64,000 nt of DNA from Streptomyces sp. ISL-10 (GCF_018614575.1 NZ_JAGGOJ010000007.1:310001-374000), one strand, 5' to 3'. Shown: positions 8,105 through 17,358, counted from the stretch's first letter. Translations and numbers: made by a program. Notes: generated by a model not told the origin, from the letters alone.

Positions 8105-9514
8105 GTGACGGCCATACCGAAGGCGGCACACGCCTTCATCGCCGGTGCCGTCGTGGGCGCCGTGGTCTGCGCGGCCCCGGCCGTGACGGCCCCCGACGTC
8201 GGCTGGACAGCGGTCGTCCTGCTCGCCGGTCTCTATGCGGCGTGCGAGATGCCCGCCCGCTTCCGGCCCGGCCACTCGGCGCCGGTCGGCGCCGGTTCCT
8301 TCTTCCCCGTACTGCTGGCGGCCGCCTTCCTGCTGCCCGCCCCGGCCGCCGCGCTCGTCCCCGTCCCCGGAGCGCTGCTGGGTCCGGCCGGCCGGCCCTC
8401 GCCCGGGGCGCGCCGTGCCTGGCACGCCGCCCAGCTGGCGCTCTCGACCTGGGCAGCGGCCCAGGCGTACCGGCTCAGCGGCGGCGAACGGAGCCTGACC
8501 GCCCCGGACTTCCCCCACGTGCTGGTGCCGGCGCTCGCCGGCGCGCTCGCCTTCTGGCTCGTGCTCGGCGCGCTCGACGGCGGCATCCGCACGACGGCGG
8601 AGCACCTGCCGCCGCGCAGGGCCGGGCGGGCGCTGCTGCCCGCGTCACCCGCCCCCTACTGTGTGCACGGCCTCGCCGGGCTGATGATGGCCGTCCTCTG
8701 GCGCAGCTCCTACGGGGCGGTGTCCGCCCTGGTCGTCCTGCTGCCCATGTACGTCTCCAGCTGGATGTTCGCCCAGTACCACCGCGAGCGCGCGGCCCAC
8801 CAGGCGACCATCCGCGCCCTCGTCCAGGCCGTCGACATCAAGGACCGGTACACCCGCGGTCACAGCGAACGGGTCGGCCGAGCCTCCGTACTGATCGCAC
8901 GCGAGCTGCGCATGGCGGACGAGCGGCTGGAACTGCTCCGGTTCGCCGGGATACTGCACGACGTCGGCAAACTCGGCGTACCGACGCGCATCCTGCGCAA
9001 GGAGGGGCCGCTGACGCCAGACGAGCGACGCGTGATCGAGCTGCACCCCGAGTACGGCCACGAGATGGTGCGCGGCATCGGATTCCTCGGCGAGGCGCGG
9101 TCGGCCATCCTGCACCACCACGAGCGGCTGGACGGCAGCGGCTACCCGTACGGGCTCGCCGGGGACCTGATCCCCGAGTTCGCGCGGGTGGTCGCGGTCG
9201 CGGACGCGTTCGACGCGATGACCTCGACCCGCTCCTACCGGCGGGCACGGCCGGTGGCCGCGGCCCTGGAGGAACTGGAGCGCTGCGCGGGGACGCAGTT
9301 CGACCCCCGGATGGTGACAGCCCTGGCGCGGGCACTGGAGCGCGAGGGCTGGGAGACGGCCGTCACCTCGGACGAGGCGTCACCCGCGGATCCGGCCGCA
9401 CCCGCGGACTCGGCGTCACCCGAGGATCCTGAGGGTCCGGCGGGTCCGGCCGTACCCGCGGTTCGGGCGCGGGAGGAGACACCCGGAGCCCCGCGGCGGG
9501 TGCGGACCGGATGA
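8105..9514 (+). CDS. Membrane HD-GYP domain protein
   Basis: A 469-residue protein with about six N-terminal membrane helices (residues 1-230), then a complete HD-GYP domain: HSERVG, HDVGKLGVP, HPEYG and HHHERLDGSGYPYGL. HD-GYP domains usually hydrolyse cyclic dinucleotides, mostly c-di-GMP. The metal ligands and GYP motif are intact, so activity is plausible. The C-terminal 45 residues are a low-complexity Asp/Ser/Ala/Pro tail. GTG 8105 was chosen over GTG 8072 because GAGGAGG precedes it. The stop overlaps the next start (ATGA). Confidence 0.88.
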   Translation: MTAIPKAAHAFIAGAVVGAVVCAAPAVTAPDVGWTAVVLLAGLYAACEMPARFRPGHSAPVGAGSFFPVLLAAAFLLPAPAAALVPVPGALLGPAGRPSPGARRAWHAAQLALSTWAAAQAYRLSGGERSLTAPDFPHVLVPALAGALAFWLVLGALDGGIRTTAEHLPPRRAGRALLPASPAPYCVHGLAGLMMAVLWRSSYGAVSALVVLLPMYVSSWMFAQYHRERAAHQATIRALVQAVDIKDRYTRGHSERVGRASVLIARELRMADERLELLRFAGILHDVGKLGVPTRILRKEGPLTPDERRVIELHPEYGHEMVRGIGFLGEARSAILHHHERLDGSGYPYGLAGDLIPEFARVVAVADAFDAMTSTRSYRRARPVAAALEELERCAGTQFDPRMVTALARALEREGWETAVTSDEASPADPAAPADSASPEDPEGPAGPAVPAVRAREETPGAPRRVRTG

Positions 9515-10833
9515 CCGCGGCACTGCCGGACCGGGCCGTCGTCGCGGTGTACGCGGCCGCCGCCGCTGTCACCGTCGCCGCCCTCGGCCGCGTCGCCTGG
9601 CACGGCCTGGCCGAGCCCGGGATCGCCCTCGCCTTCGGGATCTTCATCGCCGTCGGGGAGCTCGCGCGCTGGGGGACCCGCCCCGGTCCGGGCGCGCTCC
9701 CGTCCGCTCCGCCCGGGGCGCCCCCGCCCCTGCTCGAGGAGCCGTCGGCGAGGGAGCCCGCCCCGCTCGGCGCCGCCGGCGCCCTCGCGTACGCCCTCCT
9801 CGGCGAATGCGCCGGGCGAGCCACCGGCCACGGCCCCCTCCAGGTCGTCGCCGTCGTCGTCGCGGGCGTGCTCACCGGGGCCGTGCCCCATGTCGCACGC
9901 GGGCGCGGACCCGGCCTCGACCATGTGGCCCGGCGAGTGCTGACCGCCGGGTTCGCCGCTGTCTGCTTCCAGCCGCTGCACCACTCCGGCGCATGGGACC
10001 ACCGCATCGGACACGGCCCCCTCCATGCCCTCTTCCTCCTGGTGCTGCTCGTCCTCACACTCCTGTGCGACGCCGTGCTGGCCTCCGTCCTCCTCGCGGC
10101 CCGCACCCGGTACCCGGACGGGCCGCTGCTGCGCGACGAACTGCGCGCGCTGCCCGGCACCGGGTCCGCCGTCTGCGCGACCGGTGCCGTGATGGCGCCG
10201 GCGGTCGCCGTCGCCGGCCTGTGGGCGCTGCCTGTCTTCTGCGTGCCGCTGCTGCTGACACAGCTGTCGTTCCGCAGGTACGCCTCGGTCCGCGCGACCT
10301 ACCGCCAGACCATCGCCTCCCTCGCCCGCGCCACGGAGATCGCCGGCTACACCCCGCCCGGCCACGCCCGCAGGGTCGCTGTGCTCAGTACGGCCGTGGG
10401 CCGGGAGATGCGGCTCTCAGGACCCGAACTGAGCGTGCTCGAACACGCGGCCCTGATGCACGACATCGGGCAGCTGTCCCTCCTCGACCCCGTGCCGAAC
10501 GGGGCCACTGCCGTATTGCCGGCCGCCGAACAGCGCCGTATCGCGCTGCTCGGCGGCGCGGTCGTCCGCAGGACCGGGGTGCCGGCCGCCGTCGCGGCCG
10601 TGGTGGAACAGCAGGCCGACCCCTACCGGGAGCAGTCCCTGCCTGCCCGGATCGTCCGCACGGTGAACGCATACGAGGATCTGGCGCAGGCGAGCGGCGG
10701 CAGCGCGGGCGGAGCGCTCGCCGCACTGGAGCGGCTGCGTCTCGGGACGGGTCACGACTATGAGCCCGCGGTCGTGGAATCACTTGCCAGAGTCCTTGCC
10801 AGAGGCGGCCTTACCCGGGTGCCACCTGGGTAA
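9511..10833 (+). CDS. Membrane HD domain protein lacking the GYP motif
   Basis: A 440-residue partner of the preceding gene, coupled to it by a 4-bp overlap and built the same way: about six membrane helices, then an HD domain with HARRVAVL and HDIGQLSLL. The block that reads HHHERLDGSGYP in its neighbour is replaced here by VVEQQADPYREQSLPAR. The second metal ligands and GYP are therefore lost. The first HD pair survives, so it may be a regulatory pseudo-enzyme or have a different substrate. It probably arose by duplication of the upstream gene. Confidence 0.82.
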   Translation: MTAALPDRAVVAVYAAAAAVTVAALGRVAWHGLAEPGIALAFGIFIAVGELARWGTRPGPGALPSAPPGAPPPLLEEPSAREPAPLGAAGALAYALLGECAGRATGHGPLQVVAVVVAGVLTGAVPHVARGRGPGLDHVARRVLTAGFAAVCFQPLHHSGAWDHRIGHGPLHALFLLVLLVLTLLCDAVLASVLLAARTRYPDGPLLRDELRALPGTGSAVCATGAVMAPAVAVAGLWALPVFCVPLLLTQLSFRRYASVRATYRQTIASLARATEIAGYTPPGHARRVAVLSTAVGREMRLSGPELSVLEHAALMHDIGQLSLLDPVPNGATAVLPAAEQRRIALLGGAVVRRTGVPAAVAAVVEQQADPYREQSLPARIVRTVNAYEDLAQASGGSAGGALAALERLRLGTGHDYEPAVVESLARVLARGGLTRVPPG

Positions 10834-10844
10834 CCCATGGGTAA
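10811..10844. promoter_or_regulatory. Cluster of TTACCC/GGGTAA half-sites
   Basis: TTACCC at 10811-10816 is mirrored by GGGTAA at 10828-10833, and a second GGGTAA lies at 10839-10844. Together they form two overlapping dyads spanning the stop codon of the HD gene, roughly 110 bp before the TPR gene start. This could be a hairpin or an operator for the downstream gene. No known regulator was recognised. Confidence 0.35.
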
Positions 10845-10950
10845 TGAGCGAGCCTGCGACCGGGCATGGTTGGATGCGAAAGAAGGCACAGAAGCGGGCA
10901 CTCAGGTATGCGTCCGGGACAGTCACCCGAGCGACCGGCAGGCGGGAATC

Positions 10951-11931
10951 GTGAGGATCTTCGGGAAGGTACGGCATCGGCCGTCCGCCTCGTGGCGGCA
11001 GGCCACGGACCGCGCGTTCACGCTGATCGGCGACGGCCGGTACGAGGACGCGGGCGCACTGCTGACCAGGGCGGCGGATCTCGAGCCCTGGCTCTCGGAG
11101 TCCTGGTTCAACCTGGCGCTGCTGCACAAGTTCCGCCACGACTGGGAGCAGGCGCGGGCCGCGGGACTGCGTGCCGTCGCCCTCCTTGACAAGGAGACCG
11201 GCGCCCCGGACTGGTGGAACGTCGGCATCGCCGCGACCGCCCTGCAGGACTGGCCGCTGGCCCGCCGCGCCTGGCAGGCGTACGGGCTGAAGGTGCCGGG
11301 CGCCGCCGCCGCGAACGGTGAGCCGGTGGGCATGGACCTCGGCAGCGCCGCCGTGCGGCTGTCGCCCGAGGGCGAGGCCGAGGTGGTCTGGGGCCGCAGG
11401 CTCGACCCCGCGCGGATGGAAGTGCTGTCCATCCCGCTGCCCTCGTCCGGGCGGCGCTGGGGTGAGGTGGTCCTGCACGACGGCGTACCGCACGGCGAGC
11501 GGACGACCAGCGCGGGGCCCTCCTATCCCGTCTTCGACGAGATAGAACTGTGGGCGCCCTCGCCCGTACCGACCTGGGTCGTGCTGCTGGAGGCGGCGAC
11601 CGAGAACGACCGGGACGCGCTCGAGAAGCTCGCGGCCGATGCCGGGTTCGCCGCCGAGGACTGGTCCTCCTCCGTCCGGCTGCTGTGCCGCGCCTGCTCC
11701 GAGGGCGTGATGCCGAGCGCCGAGGGCGAGGGCGAGCACCTCGACCCGCACGACCACAGCGAGCCCGGCCACCCGGGGCCGCTGGGCCACCGCACGGCCG
11801 GTGACCTGTGGTCGCCCGAGCGCGAATGCGGTATAGCCGCGCCGGCCGGGCTGGTGCGCGGGCTGCTGGACGGCTGGGTGGCGGACAGCCCGGACAGCCG
11901 TGAATGGCGGGATCTCGAGGAAGTCTGCTGA
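10951..11931 (+). CDS. Tetratricopeptide-repeat protein
   Basis: A 326-residue cytosolic protein with TPR-like helices at about residues 15-110 (RYEDAGALLTRAADLEPWL; SWFNLALLHKFRHDWEQA). A conserved beta-rich region follows (MDLGSAAVRLSPEGEAEVVWGRRLDP), ending in an acidic/His-rich stretch. The function is unknown; close relatives occur across Streptomyces beside def. I chose GTG 10951 (VRIFGKVRHRPS), since the residues before it, from ATG 10837, look non-coding. The exact start is uncertain. Confidence 0.75.
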   Translation: MRIFGKVRHRPSASWRQATDRAFTLIGDGRYEDAGALLTRAADLEPWLSESWFNLALLHKFRHDWEQARAAGLRAVALLDKETGAPDWWNVGIAATALQDWPLARRAWQAYGLKVPGAAAANGEPVGMDLGSAAVRLSPEGEAEVVWGRRLDPARMEVLSIPLPSSGRRWGEVVLHDGVPHGERTTSAGPSYPVFDEIELWAPSPVPTWVVLLEAATENDRDALEKLAADAGFAAEDWSSSVRLLCRACSEGVMPSAEGEGEHLDPHDHSEPGHPGPLGHRTAGDLWSPERECGIAAPAGLVRGLLDGWVADSPDSREWRDLEEVC

Positions 11932-12013
11932 CGCCTGCCCGTAGGCTGTACGGACGCGTAAGTGACCGGGCACCGGCCCAGGGATCGGGTAATGAGAAGG
12001 GCGTACGGCTGAC

Positions 12014-12646
12014 ATGGCGTCGCAGCAGGAGACGGACCAGCAGGTCAACGATGGTTTCGTCGTGGACACGGAGAACTGCGAGGAGCGCGAGCGGGCCTAC
12101 CGCGAGCGCGGCACCTCCCGCCCGATCACGGTCGTGGGCAATCCCGTGCTGCACAAGGAGTGCAAGGACGTCACCGAGTTCGACGACAAGCTCGCCGCTC
12201 TCATCGACGACATGTTCGCCAGCCAGCGCACGGCGGAGGGCGTCGGCCTGGCCGCCAACCAGATCGGTGTGGACCTGAAGGTCTTCGTCTACGACTGCCC
12301 CGACGACGAGGGCATGCGCCACGTCGGCGTCGTGTGCAACCCGGTGCTGGAGGAGCTTCCCCCGGAGCAGCGCCACCTCGACGACTCCAACGAGGGGTGC
12401 CTCTCCGTCCCGACGGCGTACGCCGCACTGGCCCGCCCCGACTACGCGGTGGTGCGCGGTCAGGACGCCCAGGGCAACCCGATCAAGGTGCGCGGCACGG
12501 GCTACTTCGCCCGGTGCCTGCAGCACGAGACGGACCACCTGTACGGGTACCTCTACATCGACCGGCTCTCCAAGCGCGACCGCAAGGACGCGCTGAAGCA
12601 GATGGCCGAGGGCACCCCGCGCTACGCCGTCGTCCCCAACGACTGA
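12014..12646 (+). CDS. def: Peptide deformylase
   Basis: A 210-residue metal hydrolase that removes the formyl group from nascent N-terminal formyl-methionine. The three defining motifs are intact: GVGLAANQ (residues 76-83), EGCLS (127-131, metal-ligand Cys129) and HETDH (171-175, metal-ligand histidines). An N-terminal extension of about 35 acidic residues is typical of the larger actinobacterial enzymes. A perfect 11-bp terminator hairpin follows immediately. Confidence 0.95.
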   Translation: MASQQETDQQVNDGFVVDTENCEERERAYRERGTSRPITVVGNPVLHKECKDVTEFDDKLAALIDDMFASQRTAEGVGLAANQIGVDLKVFVYDCPDDEGMRHVGVVCNPVLEELPPEQRHLDDSNEGCLSVPTAYAALARPDYAVVRGQDAQGNPIKVRGTGYFARCLQHETDHLYGYLYIDRLSKRDRKDALKQMAEGTPRYAVVPND

Positions 12647-12660
12647 GCTGTACGACCACC

Positions 12661-12695
12661 CGAGGGCCCCCGTTCGGTGCGAGCGGGGGCCCTCG
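12661..12695 (+). terminator. Rho-independent-type hairpin after def
   Basis: An 11-bp perfect stem, CGAGGGCCCCC with its complement, and a 13-nt loop begin 14 bp after the def stop codon. There is no strong T-tract, as is common in Streptomyces. Confidence 0.8.
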
Positions 12696-12718
12696 TGCGT
12701 CACCCGCCCGTCATTGGG

Positions 12719-12732
12719 CCGACAAATGTCGG
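12719..12732. promoter_or_regulatory. Perfect dyad upstream of the M15 peptidase gene
   Basis: CCGACA-AA-TGTCGG, a perfect 6-bp inverted repeat with a 2-bp centre, lies about 130 bp before the start. A TTGACG hexamer follows at about 12750. It could be an operator; no regulator can be assigned. Confidence 0.3.
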
Positions 12733-12860
12733 AAGCCCAGGGGCTGTTGACGCGCGTCGACCGTGCGGCCAGTCTCTGCTGTGCACCGCTCTCACGGCTC
12801 TCATCGCAGGCATCCGCGTCCGCATCCGCGGGCAGCGCAGGGGATCGCAAGGGAGACTTC

Positions 12861-13598
12861 ATGCTGAGACGTACGGCACGGCTGCTGTTATCGATTGTCA
12901 TGCTTATGGTTGCCGGGCTCACCGGTGTCGTCGCGACGGCCGGTGCCGCCCAGGCCGACGACTGCTACACCTGGTCGCGCACCCTCTCGCAGGGAGCATC
13001 CGGCGCGGACGTCACGCAACTCCAGATCAGGGTCGCCGGTTACCCCGGCTACGGCGGTGTCCTCGCCATCGACGGCGCCTACGGCCCGGCTACCACCGCC
13101 GCCGTCAAGCGCTTCCAGTCCGCCTACGGCCTCGCCGCGGACGGCGTCGCCGGACCCGCGACGTTCAGCAAGATCTACGCGCTCCAGGACAGCGACTGCA
13201 CACCGGCACACTTCAGCTACGCCGAACTCAACGACTGCAACTCCACCTGGTCGGGCGGCGCGGTCAGCGCCACGACCGCCAAGTCCAACGCCCTGCGCAC
13301 CATGTGGAAACTTCAGGCCATGCGCCACGCCCTCGGCGACCAGCCCATCACCGTGACCAGTGGCTTCCGCTCGTACGCCTGCAACGACGCGGTCGGCGGC
13401 TCGTCGAGCAGCCGCCACCTCTACGGCGACGCGGCCGACCTGGGCGCGGGCCCGCACTCGCTGTGCAAGCTGGCCCAGCAGGCCCGCTACCACGGCTTCA
13501 ACGGCATCCTGGGCCCGGGCTACCCGGGCCACAACGACCACACGCACGTCGACCACCGCAGCAGCCGCTACTGGTCGGCGCCCAGTTGCGGCATCTGA
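12861..13598 (+). CDS. Secreted zinc D-Ala-D-Ala carboxypeptidase (M15) with peptidoglycan-binding domain
   Basis: A 245-residue exported protein. The signal peptide covers about residues 1-33 (MLRRTARLLLSIVMLM...AQA). A PG_binding_1 domain follows at about 45-100 (QGASGADVTQLQIRVAGYPG; VKRFQSAYGLAADG). The C-terminal M15 VanY/DacA-like domain carries zinc ligands in SRHLYGDAADL (HxxGxAxD) and HVDHR, close to the Streptomyces albus G carboxypeptidase. It trims peptidoglycan stem peptides. ATG 12861 follows AAGGGAG. It is convergent with nrdB and shares a terminator with it. Confidence 0.9.
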   Translation: MLRRTARLLLSIVMLMVAGLTGVVATAGAAQADDCYTWSRTLSQGASGADVTQLQIRVAGYPGYGGVLAIDGAYGPATTAAVKRFQSAYGLAADGVAGPATFSKIYALQDSDCTPAHFSYAELNDCNSTWSGGAVSATTAKSNALRTMWKLQAMRHALGDQPITVTSGFRSYACNDAVGGSSSSRHLYGDAADLGAGPHSLCKLAQQARYHGFNGILGPGYPGHNDHTHVDHRSSRYWSAPSCGI

Positions 13599-13619
13599 TC
13601 GCGGCAGCGCAGAACGAAA

Positions 13620-13655
13620 GCGGCCCGCACCTCCCTCGCGCGAGGTGCGGGCCGC
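13620..13655. terminator. Bidirectional terminator between the M15 gene and nrdB
   Basis: A 14-bp perfect GC-rich stem with an 8-nt loop sits between two convergent genes (stops at 13598 and 13674), so it can end transcripts from both sides. Confidence 0.85.
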
Positions 13656-13673
13656 AGCTGTTCCGGCAGGGGA

Positions 13674-14690
13674 TCAGAAGTCGTCGTCGAAGGCGACCGA
13701 GCCCTCCACCGCCACCTGGTACGCCGAAGGGCGGCGCTCGAAGAAGTTCGTCAGCTCCTGGACGCCCTGCAACTCCATGAAGGAGAACGGATTCTGCGAG
13801 CCGTACACCGGGGCGAAGCCGAGGCGCGTGAGGCGCTGGTCGGCGACGCACTGGAGGTACTCGCGCATCGACTCGGTGTTCATGCCCGGCAGTCCGTCGC
13901 CGCACAGGTCCCGGCCGAACTGCAGCTCGGCCTCGACGGCTTCCGCGAGCATGTCCGTGACCTGCTGCCGGAGCTCGTCGTCGAAGAGCTCGGGCTCCTC
14001 CTTGCGGACGGTGTCCACTACCTCGAACGCGAAGTTCATATGCATGGTTTCATCGCGGAACACCCAGTTCGTACCGGTCGCCAGGCCGTGCAGCAAGCCG
14101 CGCGAGCGGAACCAGTAGACGTAGGCGAAGGCGCCGTAGAAGAACAGGCCCTCGATACAGGCCGCGAAGCAGATCAGGTTGAGCAGGAAGCGGCGGCGGT
14201 CGGCCTTGGTCTCCAGGCGGTCGATCTTCTCCACCGAGTCCATCCAGCGGAAGCAGAACTGCGCCTTGTCGCGGATGGACGGGATGTTCTCCACCGCCGC
14301 GAAGGCCGCCGTGCGCTCCTCCGGGTCGGGCAGATAGGTGTCGAGCAGCGTCAGATAGAACTGGACGTGCACGGCCTCCTCGAAGAGCTGGCGGCTCAGG
14401 TACAGCCGCGCCTCGGGGGAGTTGATGTGCTTGTAGAGCGTCAGCACGAGGTTGTTGGCCACGATCGAGTCGCCCGTGGCGAAGAAGGCGACCAGCCGGC
14501 CGATCATGTGCTGCTCGCCCGGGGAGAGCTTGGCCAGGTCGGCGACGTCGGAGTGGAGGTCGACCTCCTCCACCGTCCAGGTGTTCTTGATGGCGTCCCG
14601 GTAGCGCTCGTAGAAGTCCGGATAGCGCATCGGACGGAGAGTCAGTTCGAAGCCCGGGTCGAGCAGGTTCTTGACGGTGTTCTCGGGCAT
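13674..14690 (-). CDS. nrdB: Class Ia ribonucleotide reductase small subunit
   Basis: A 338-residue R2 protein that houses the diferric-tyrosyl radical for deoxyribonucleotide synthesis with NrdA. Metal ligands are seen in FEEAVHVQFYLTLLDTYL (Glu/His, followed by the likely radical tyrosine), EGLFFYGAFA and DETMHMNFAFE. The C-terminal acidic tail (VAFDDDF) would dock NrdA. Its ATG overlaps the nrdA stop by one base (TAATG), so it is coupled. The longer frame to 14981 is an nrdA shadow. From memory, S. coelicolor carries a third gene, nrdS, after nrdB; none is present here. Confidence 0.95.
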   Translation of the reverse strand: MPENTVKNLLDPGFELTLRPMRYPDFYERYRDAIKNTWTVEEVDLHSDVADLAKLSPGEQHMIGRLVAFFATGDSIVANNLVLTLYKHINSPEARLYLSRQLFEEAVHVQFYLTLLDTYLPDPEERTAAFAAVENIPSIRDKAQFCFRWMDSVEKIDRLETKADRRRFLLNLICFAACIEGLFFYGAFAYVYWFRSRGLLHGLATGTNWVFRDETMHMNFAFEVVDTVRKEEPELFDDELRQQVTDMLAEAVEAELQFGRDLCGDGLPGMNTESMREYLQCVADQRLTRLGFAPVYGSQNPFSFMELQGVQELTNFFERRPSAYQVAVEGSVAFDDDF

Positions 14691-17050
14691 TACTGGCAGG
14701 CCTCGCAGGACTCGGGGTTTTCGAGGGAGCAGGCGACGGCGTCGGGGTCGGGTGCCGCCTGCACGGGGATCGTCGCCTGGGCGGCGCGGGCGATCCTCGT
14801 CGCCGGGCGCGAGCGCAGGTAGTACGTGGTCTTCAGGCCCTGCTTCCAGGCGTACGCGTACATCGACGACAGCTTGCCGATGGTCGGGGTCTCCAGGAAC
14901 AGGTTCAGCGACTGCGACTGGTCCAGGAACGGCGTACGGGCGGCGGCCATGTCGATCAGGCCGCGCTGCGGGAGCTCCCACGCCGTCCGGTACAGCTCAC
15001 GCACCTCGGCCGGGATCCAGGTGAAGCCCTGCACCGAGCCGCTGGACTCGCGCAGCGCCTCGCGGGTCTGGGCGTCCCACACGCCGAGCTTCTTGAGGTC
15101 CTCCACCAGGTAGCCGTTGACCTGGAGGAACTCCCCGCTCAGCGTCTCGCGCTTGAAGAGGTTGGAGACCTGCGGCTCGATGCACTCGTACACGCCCGCG
15201 ATCGAGGCGATCGTCGCCGTCGGGGCGATGGCGAGGAGGAGCGAGTTGCGCATGCCGGTCGAGGCGATGCGCGTGCGCAGGGCCGCCCAGCGCTCCGGCC
15301 AGTTCAGTGCCACGTCGGTGCCGTAGTGGTCCGGGTGCAGAACACCGCGCGCCGTGCGCGTCTGGGACCAGGCCGGCAGGGGGCCGTTGCGCTCGGCGAG
15401 GTCGCAGGACGCCTCGTACGCGGCGAGCATGATCCGCTCGGCGATGCGGGTGGACAGCGCACGCGCCTCGGCCGAGTCGAAGGGCAGCCGGAGCTTGAAG
15501 AAGACGTCCTGGAGACCCATGGCGCCGAGCCCGACGGGCCGCCACTTGGCGTTGGAGCGCCCGGCCTGCTCGGTCGGGTAGAAATTGATGTCGACGACCC
15601 GGTCGAGGAAGGTGACCGCGGTGCGGACGGTGGCGTCCAGCCGCTCCCAATCGATGTCCCCGCCGCTGACGAAGGAGCCGAGGTTCACCGAGCCGAGGTT
15701 GCAGACGGCCGTCTCGCCGTCGTCGGTGACCTCCAGGATCTCGGTGCACAGGTTCGAGGAGTGCACGACGCGGCCGGGCTCGGCGGTCTGGTTGGCGGTG
15801 CGGTTGGAGGCGTCCTTGAAGGTCATCCAGCCGTTGCCGGTCTGCGCGAGCGTGCGCATCATGCGGCCGTAGAGGTCGCGTGCCGGGATGGTCCGGCGGG
15901 CGAGGCCGGCGGCCTCGGCCCGGCGGTAGGCGGCGTCGAACGCCTCGCCCCACAGGTCGACCAGTTCGGGCACGTCGGCCGGTGAGAACAGCGACCAGTC
16001 GGAGTCGGCCTCGACGCGCCGCATGAACTCGTCGGGGATCCAGTGCGCGAGGTTGAGGTTGTGCGTACGCCGGGCGTCCTCACCGGTGTTGTCCCGCAGC
16101 TCCAGGAACTCCTCGATGTCCGCGTGCCAGGTCTCCAGGTAGATCGCGGCGGCGCCCTTGCGCCGGCCGCCCTGGTTCACGGCGGCGACGGAGGCGTCGA
16201 GGGTCTTGAGGAACGGGACGATGCCGTTGGAGTGGCCGTTGGTGCCGCGGATCAGCGAACCCCGGGCGCGGATGCGGGAGTACGAGAGCCCGATGCCGCC
16301 GGCGTGCTTGGACAGGCGCGCGACCTGGTGGTAGCGGTCGTAGATCGAGTCGAGTTCGTCGAGGGGTGAGTCCAGCAGGTAGCAGGACGACATCTGGGGG
16401 TGGCGGGTGCCGGAGTTGAAGAGCGTGGGGGAGGAGGGGAGATAGTCGAGCCGGCTCATCAGGCCGTACAGGTCGGCCACCTCGTCCACCGCACGGGTGC
16501 TGTCGTCCTCGGCGAGGCCGGAGGCGACGCGCAGCATGAAGTGCTGTGGCGTCTCGATGACCTGACGGCTGATGGGGTGGCGCAGGAGGTAGCGGCTGTA
16601 GAGCGTGCGCAGGCCGAAGTAGCCGAAGCGGTCGTCGGCGGCCGGGTCGATCAGTGCGTCGAGCCTGGCGGCGTGCCGGGCCACGAACGCCGCCGTGCGG
16701 TCGGCGATCAGGCCCTCGCGGTGGCCGACGGAGATGGAGGCGGAGAACGACACGGCGCCCTCGCCCGCGGCCTCGTCGGCGATGGTGCGGGTCAGCAGCC
16801 GGGCGGCGAGACGGGAGTACGCCGGGTCCTCGGAGATGAGGCCGGCGGCGGCGTCGGTGGCGAGGGAGCGCAGTTCGGCCGCGTCGGATCCGGCGTGCCG
16901 GCCGCGCAGCGCGGCTGCGGCGACCCTGCCGGGGTCGGCGTCGGGCAGATCGGCGGTGAGGTCCGTCAGGGTCCGCAGAAGTGCGGTCCCGGGACCGTCC
17001 GCGGTCCGGTCTGCGGTGCCTGAAGCCGGATCGGCTGGCGCGATGGTCAT
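14690..17050 (-). CDS. nrdA: Class Ia ribonucleotide reductase large subunit
   Basis: A 786-residue R1 protein. Active-site segments include SSNLCTEILE, NLGSVNLG and PTATIASIAGVYECIEP. The C-terminal redox pair that reduces the active site is in the final ESCEACQ. The ATG at 17050 follows GAGGGAGAGC; the open frame to 17506 is only leader sequence. A canonical N-terminal ATP cone is not obvious in the first 90 residues. It reduces ribonucleoside diphosphates under oxic conditions. Expression should be low when coenzyme B12 is plentiful, because a cobalamin riboswitch lies in the leader; the B12-dependent class II enzyme would then serve. Confidence 0.95.
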   Translation of the reverse strand: MTIAPADPASGTADRTADGPGTALLRTLTDLTADLPDADPGRVAAAALRGRHAGSDAAELRSLATDAAAGLISEDPAYSRLAARLLTRTIADEAAGEGAVSFSASISVGHREGLIADRTAAFVARHAARLDALIDPAADDRFGYFGLRTLYSRYLLRHPISRQVIETPQHFMLRVASGLAEDDSTRAVDEVADLYGLMSRLDYLPSSPTLFNSGTRHPQMSSCYLLDSPLDELDSIYDRYHQVARLSKHAGGIGLSYSRIRARGSLIRGTNGHSNGIVPFLKTLDASVAAVNQGGRRKGAAAIYLETWHADIEEFLELRDNTGEDARRTHNLNLAHWIPDEFMRRVEADSDWSLFSPADVPELVDLWGEAFDAAYRRAEAAGLARRTIPARDLYGRMMRTLAQTGNGWMTFKDASNRTANQTAEPGRVVHSSNLCTEILEVTDDGETAVCNLGSVNLGSFVSGGDIDWERLDATVRTAVTFLDRVVDINFYPTEQAGRSNAKWRPVGLGAMGLQDVFFKLRLPFDSAEARALSTRIAERIMLAAYEASCDLAERNGPLPAWSQTRTARGVLHPDHYGTDVALNWPERWAALRTRIASTGMRNSLLLAIAPTATIASIAGVYECIEPQVSNLFKRETLSGEFLQVNGYLVEDLKKLGVWDAQTREALRESSGSVQGFTWIPAEVRELYRTAWELPQRGLIDMAAARTPFLDQSQSLNLFLETPTIGKLSSMYAYAWKQGLKTTYYLRSRPATRIARAAQATIPVQAAPDPDAVACSLENPESCEACQ

Positions 17051-17197
17051 GTGGTGCTCTCCCTCGCTCGGCTCTGGGCCGGCGGAGGGCAGGGCCATTC
17101 GGTCGCCGGATCCGCGTACGGGCAGCACGACTGATGGCGCCCACCGGCCCAACCGCGAGGCCCGGACGTCTCGGCACCCGGTTCGGTCGAGCCGGAT

Positions 17198-17312
17198 GCA
17201 CCGTCGGCAGGTCCTCGGACTTGTCGGATACGGCGAAGCGCACCGGATCACACCGTTGCGGGACAGTTCCGGATTCGCACCGGATTCCCCTGCGGCGACA
17301 GCGAGCATGAGC
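17198..17312 (-). promoter_or_regulatory. Cobalamin (AdoCbl) riboswitch in the nrdAB leader
   Basis: Read on the minus strand, the conserved core GGGGAATCCGGTGCGAATCC and then GTCCCGCAACGG run from about 17288 down to 17255. The B12 box follows as GAGGACCTGCCGACGG, at about 17216-17201. These are the signature blocks of the cobalamin riboswitch. It ends about 150 nt before the nrdA start codon, leaving room for a regulatory hairpin. The S. coelicolor nrdABS operon is known to be under such a riboswitch. Confidence 0.93.
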
Positions 17313-17358
17313 ATACATGTGGGGGCGGCCAGTTGCGTCACCCCCCACATGTTGTGTC
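17311..17358 (-). promoter_or_regulatory. Pair of NrdR-like boxes upstream of nrdAB
   Basis: Two related sites, each centred on ACATGT (17315-17320 and 17347-17352), lie 32 bp apart, exactly three helical turns. The upstream one reads ACACAACATGTGGGG on the minus strand. Tandem 16-bp NrdR boxes about 15-16 bp apart are characteristic of ribonucleotide reductase promoters. NrdR itself is not in this window. Confidence 0.7.

Noticed and set aside
12696..12860. c-di-AMP (ydaO) riboswitch before the M15 peptidase
   Set aside because: Such switches precede some Streptomyces cell-wall enzymes, but none of the conserved sequence blocks were visible.
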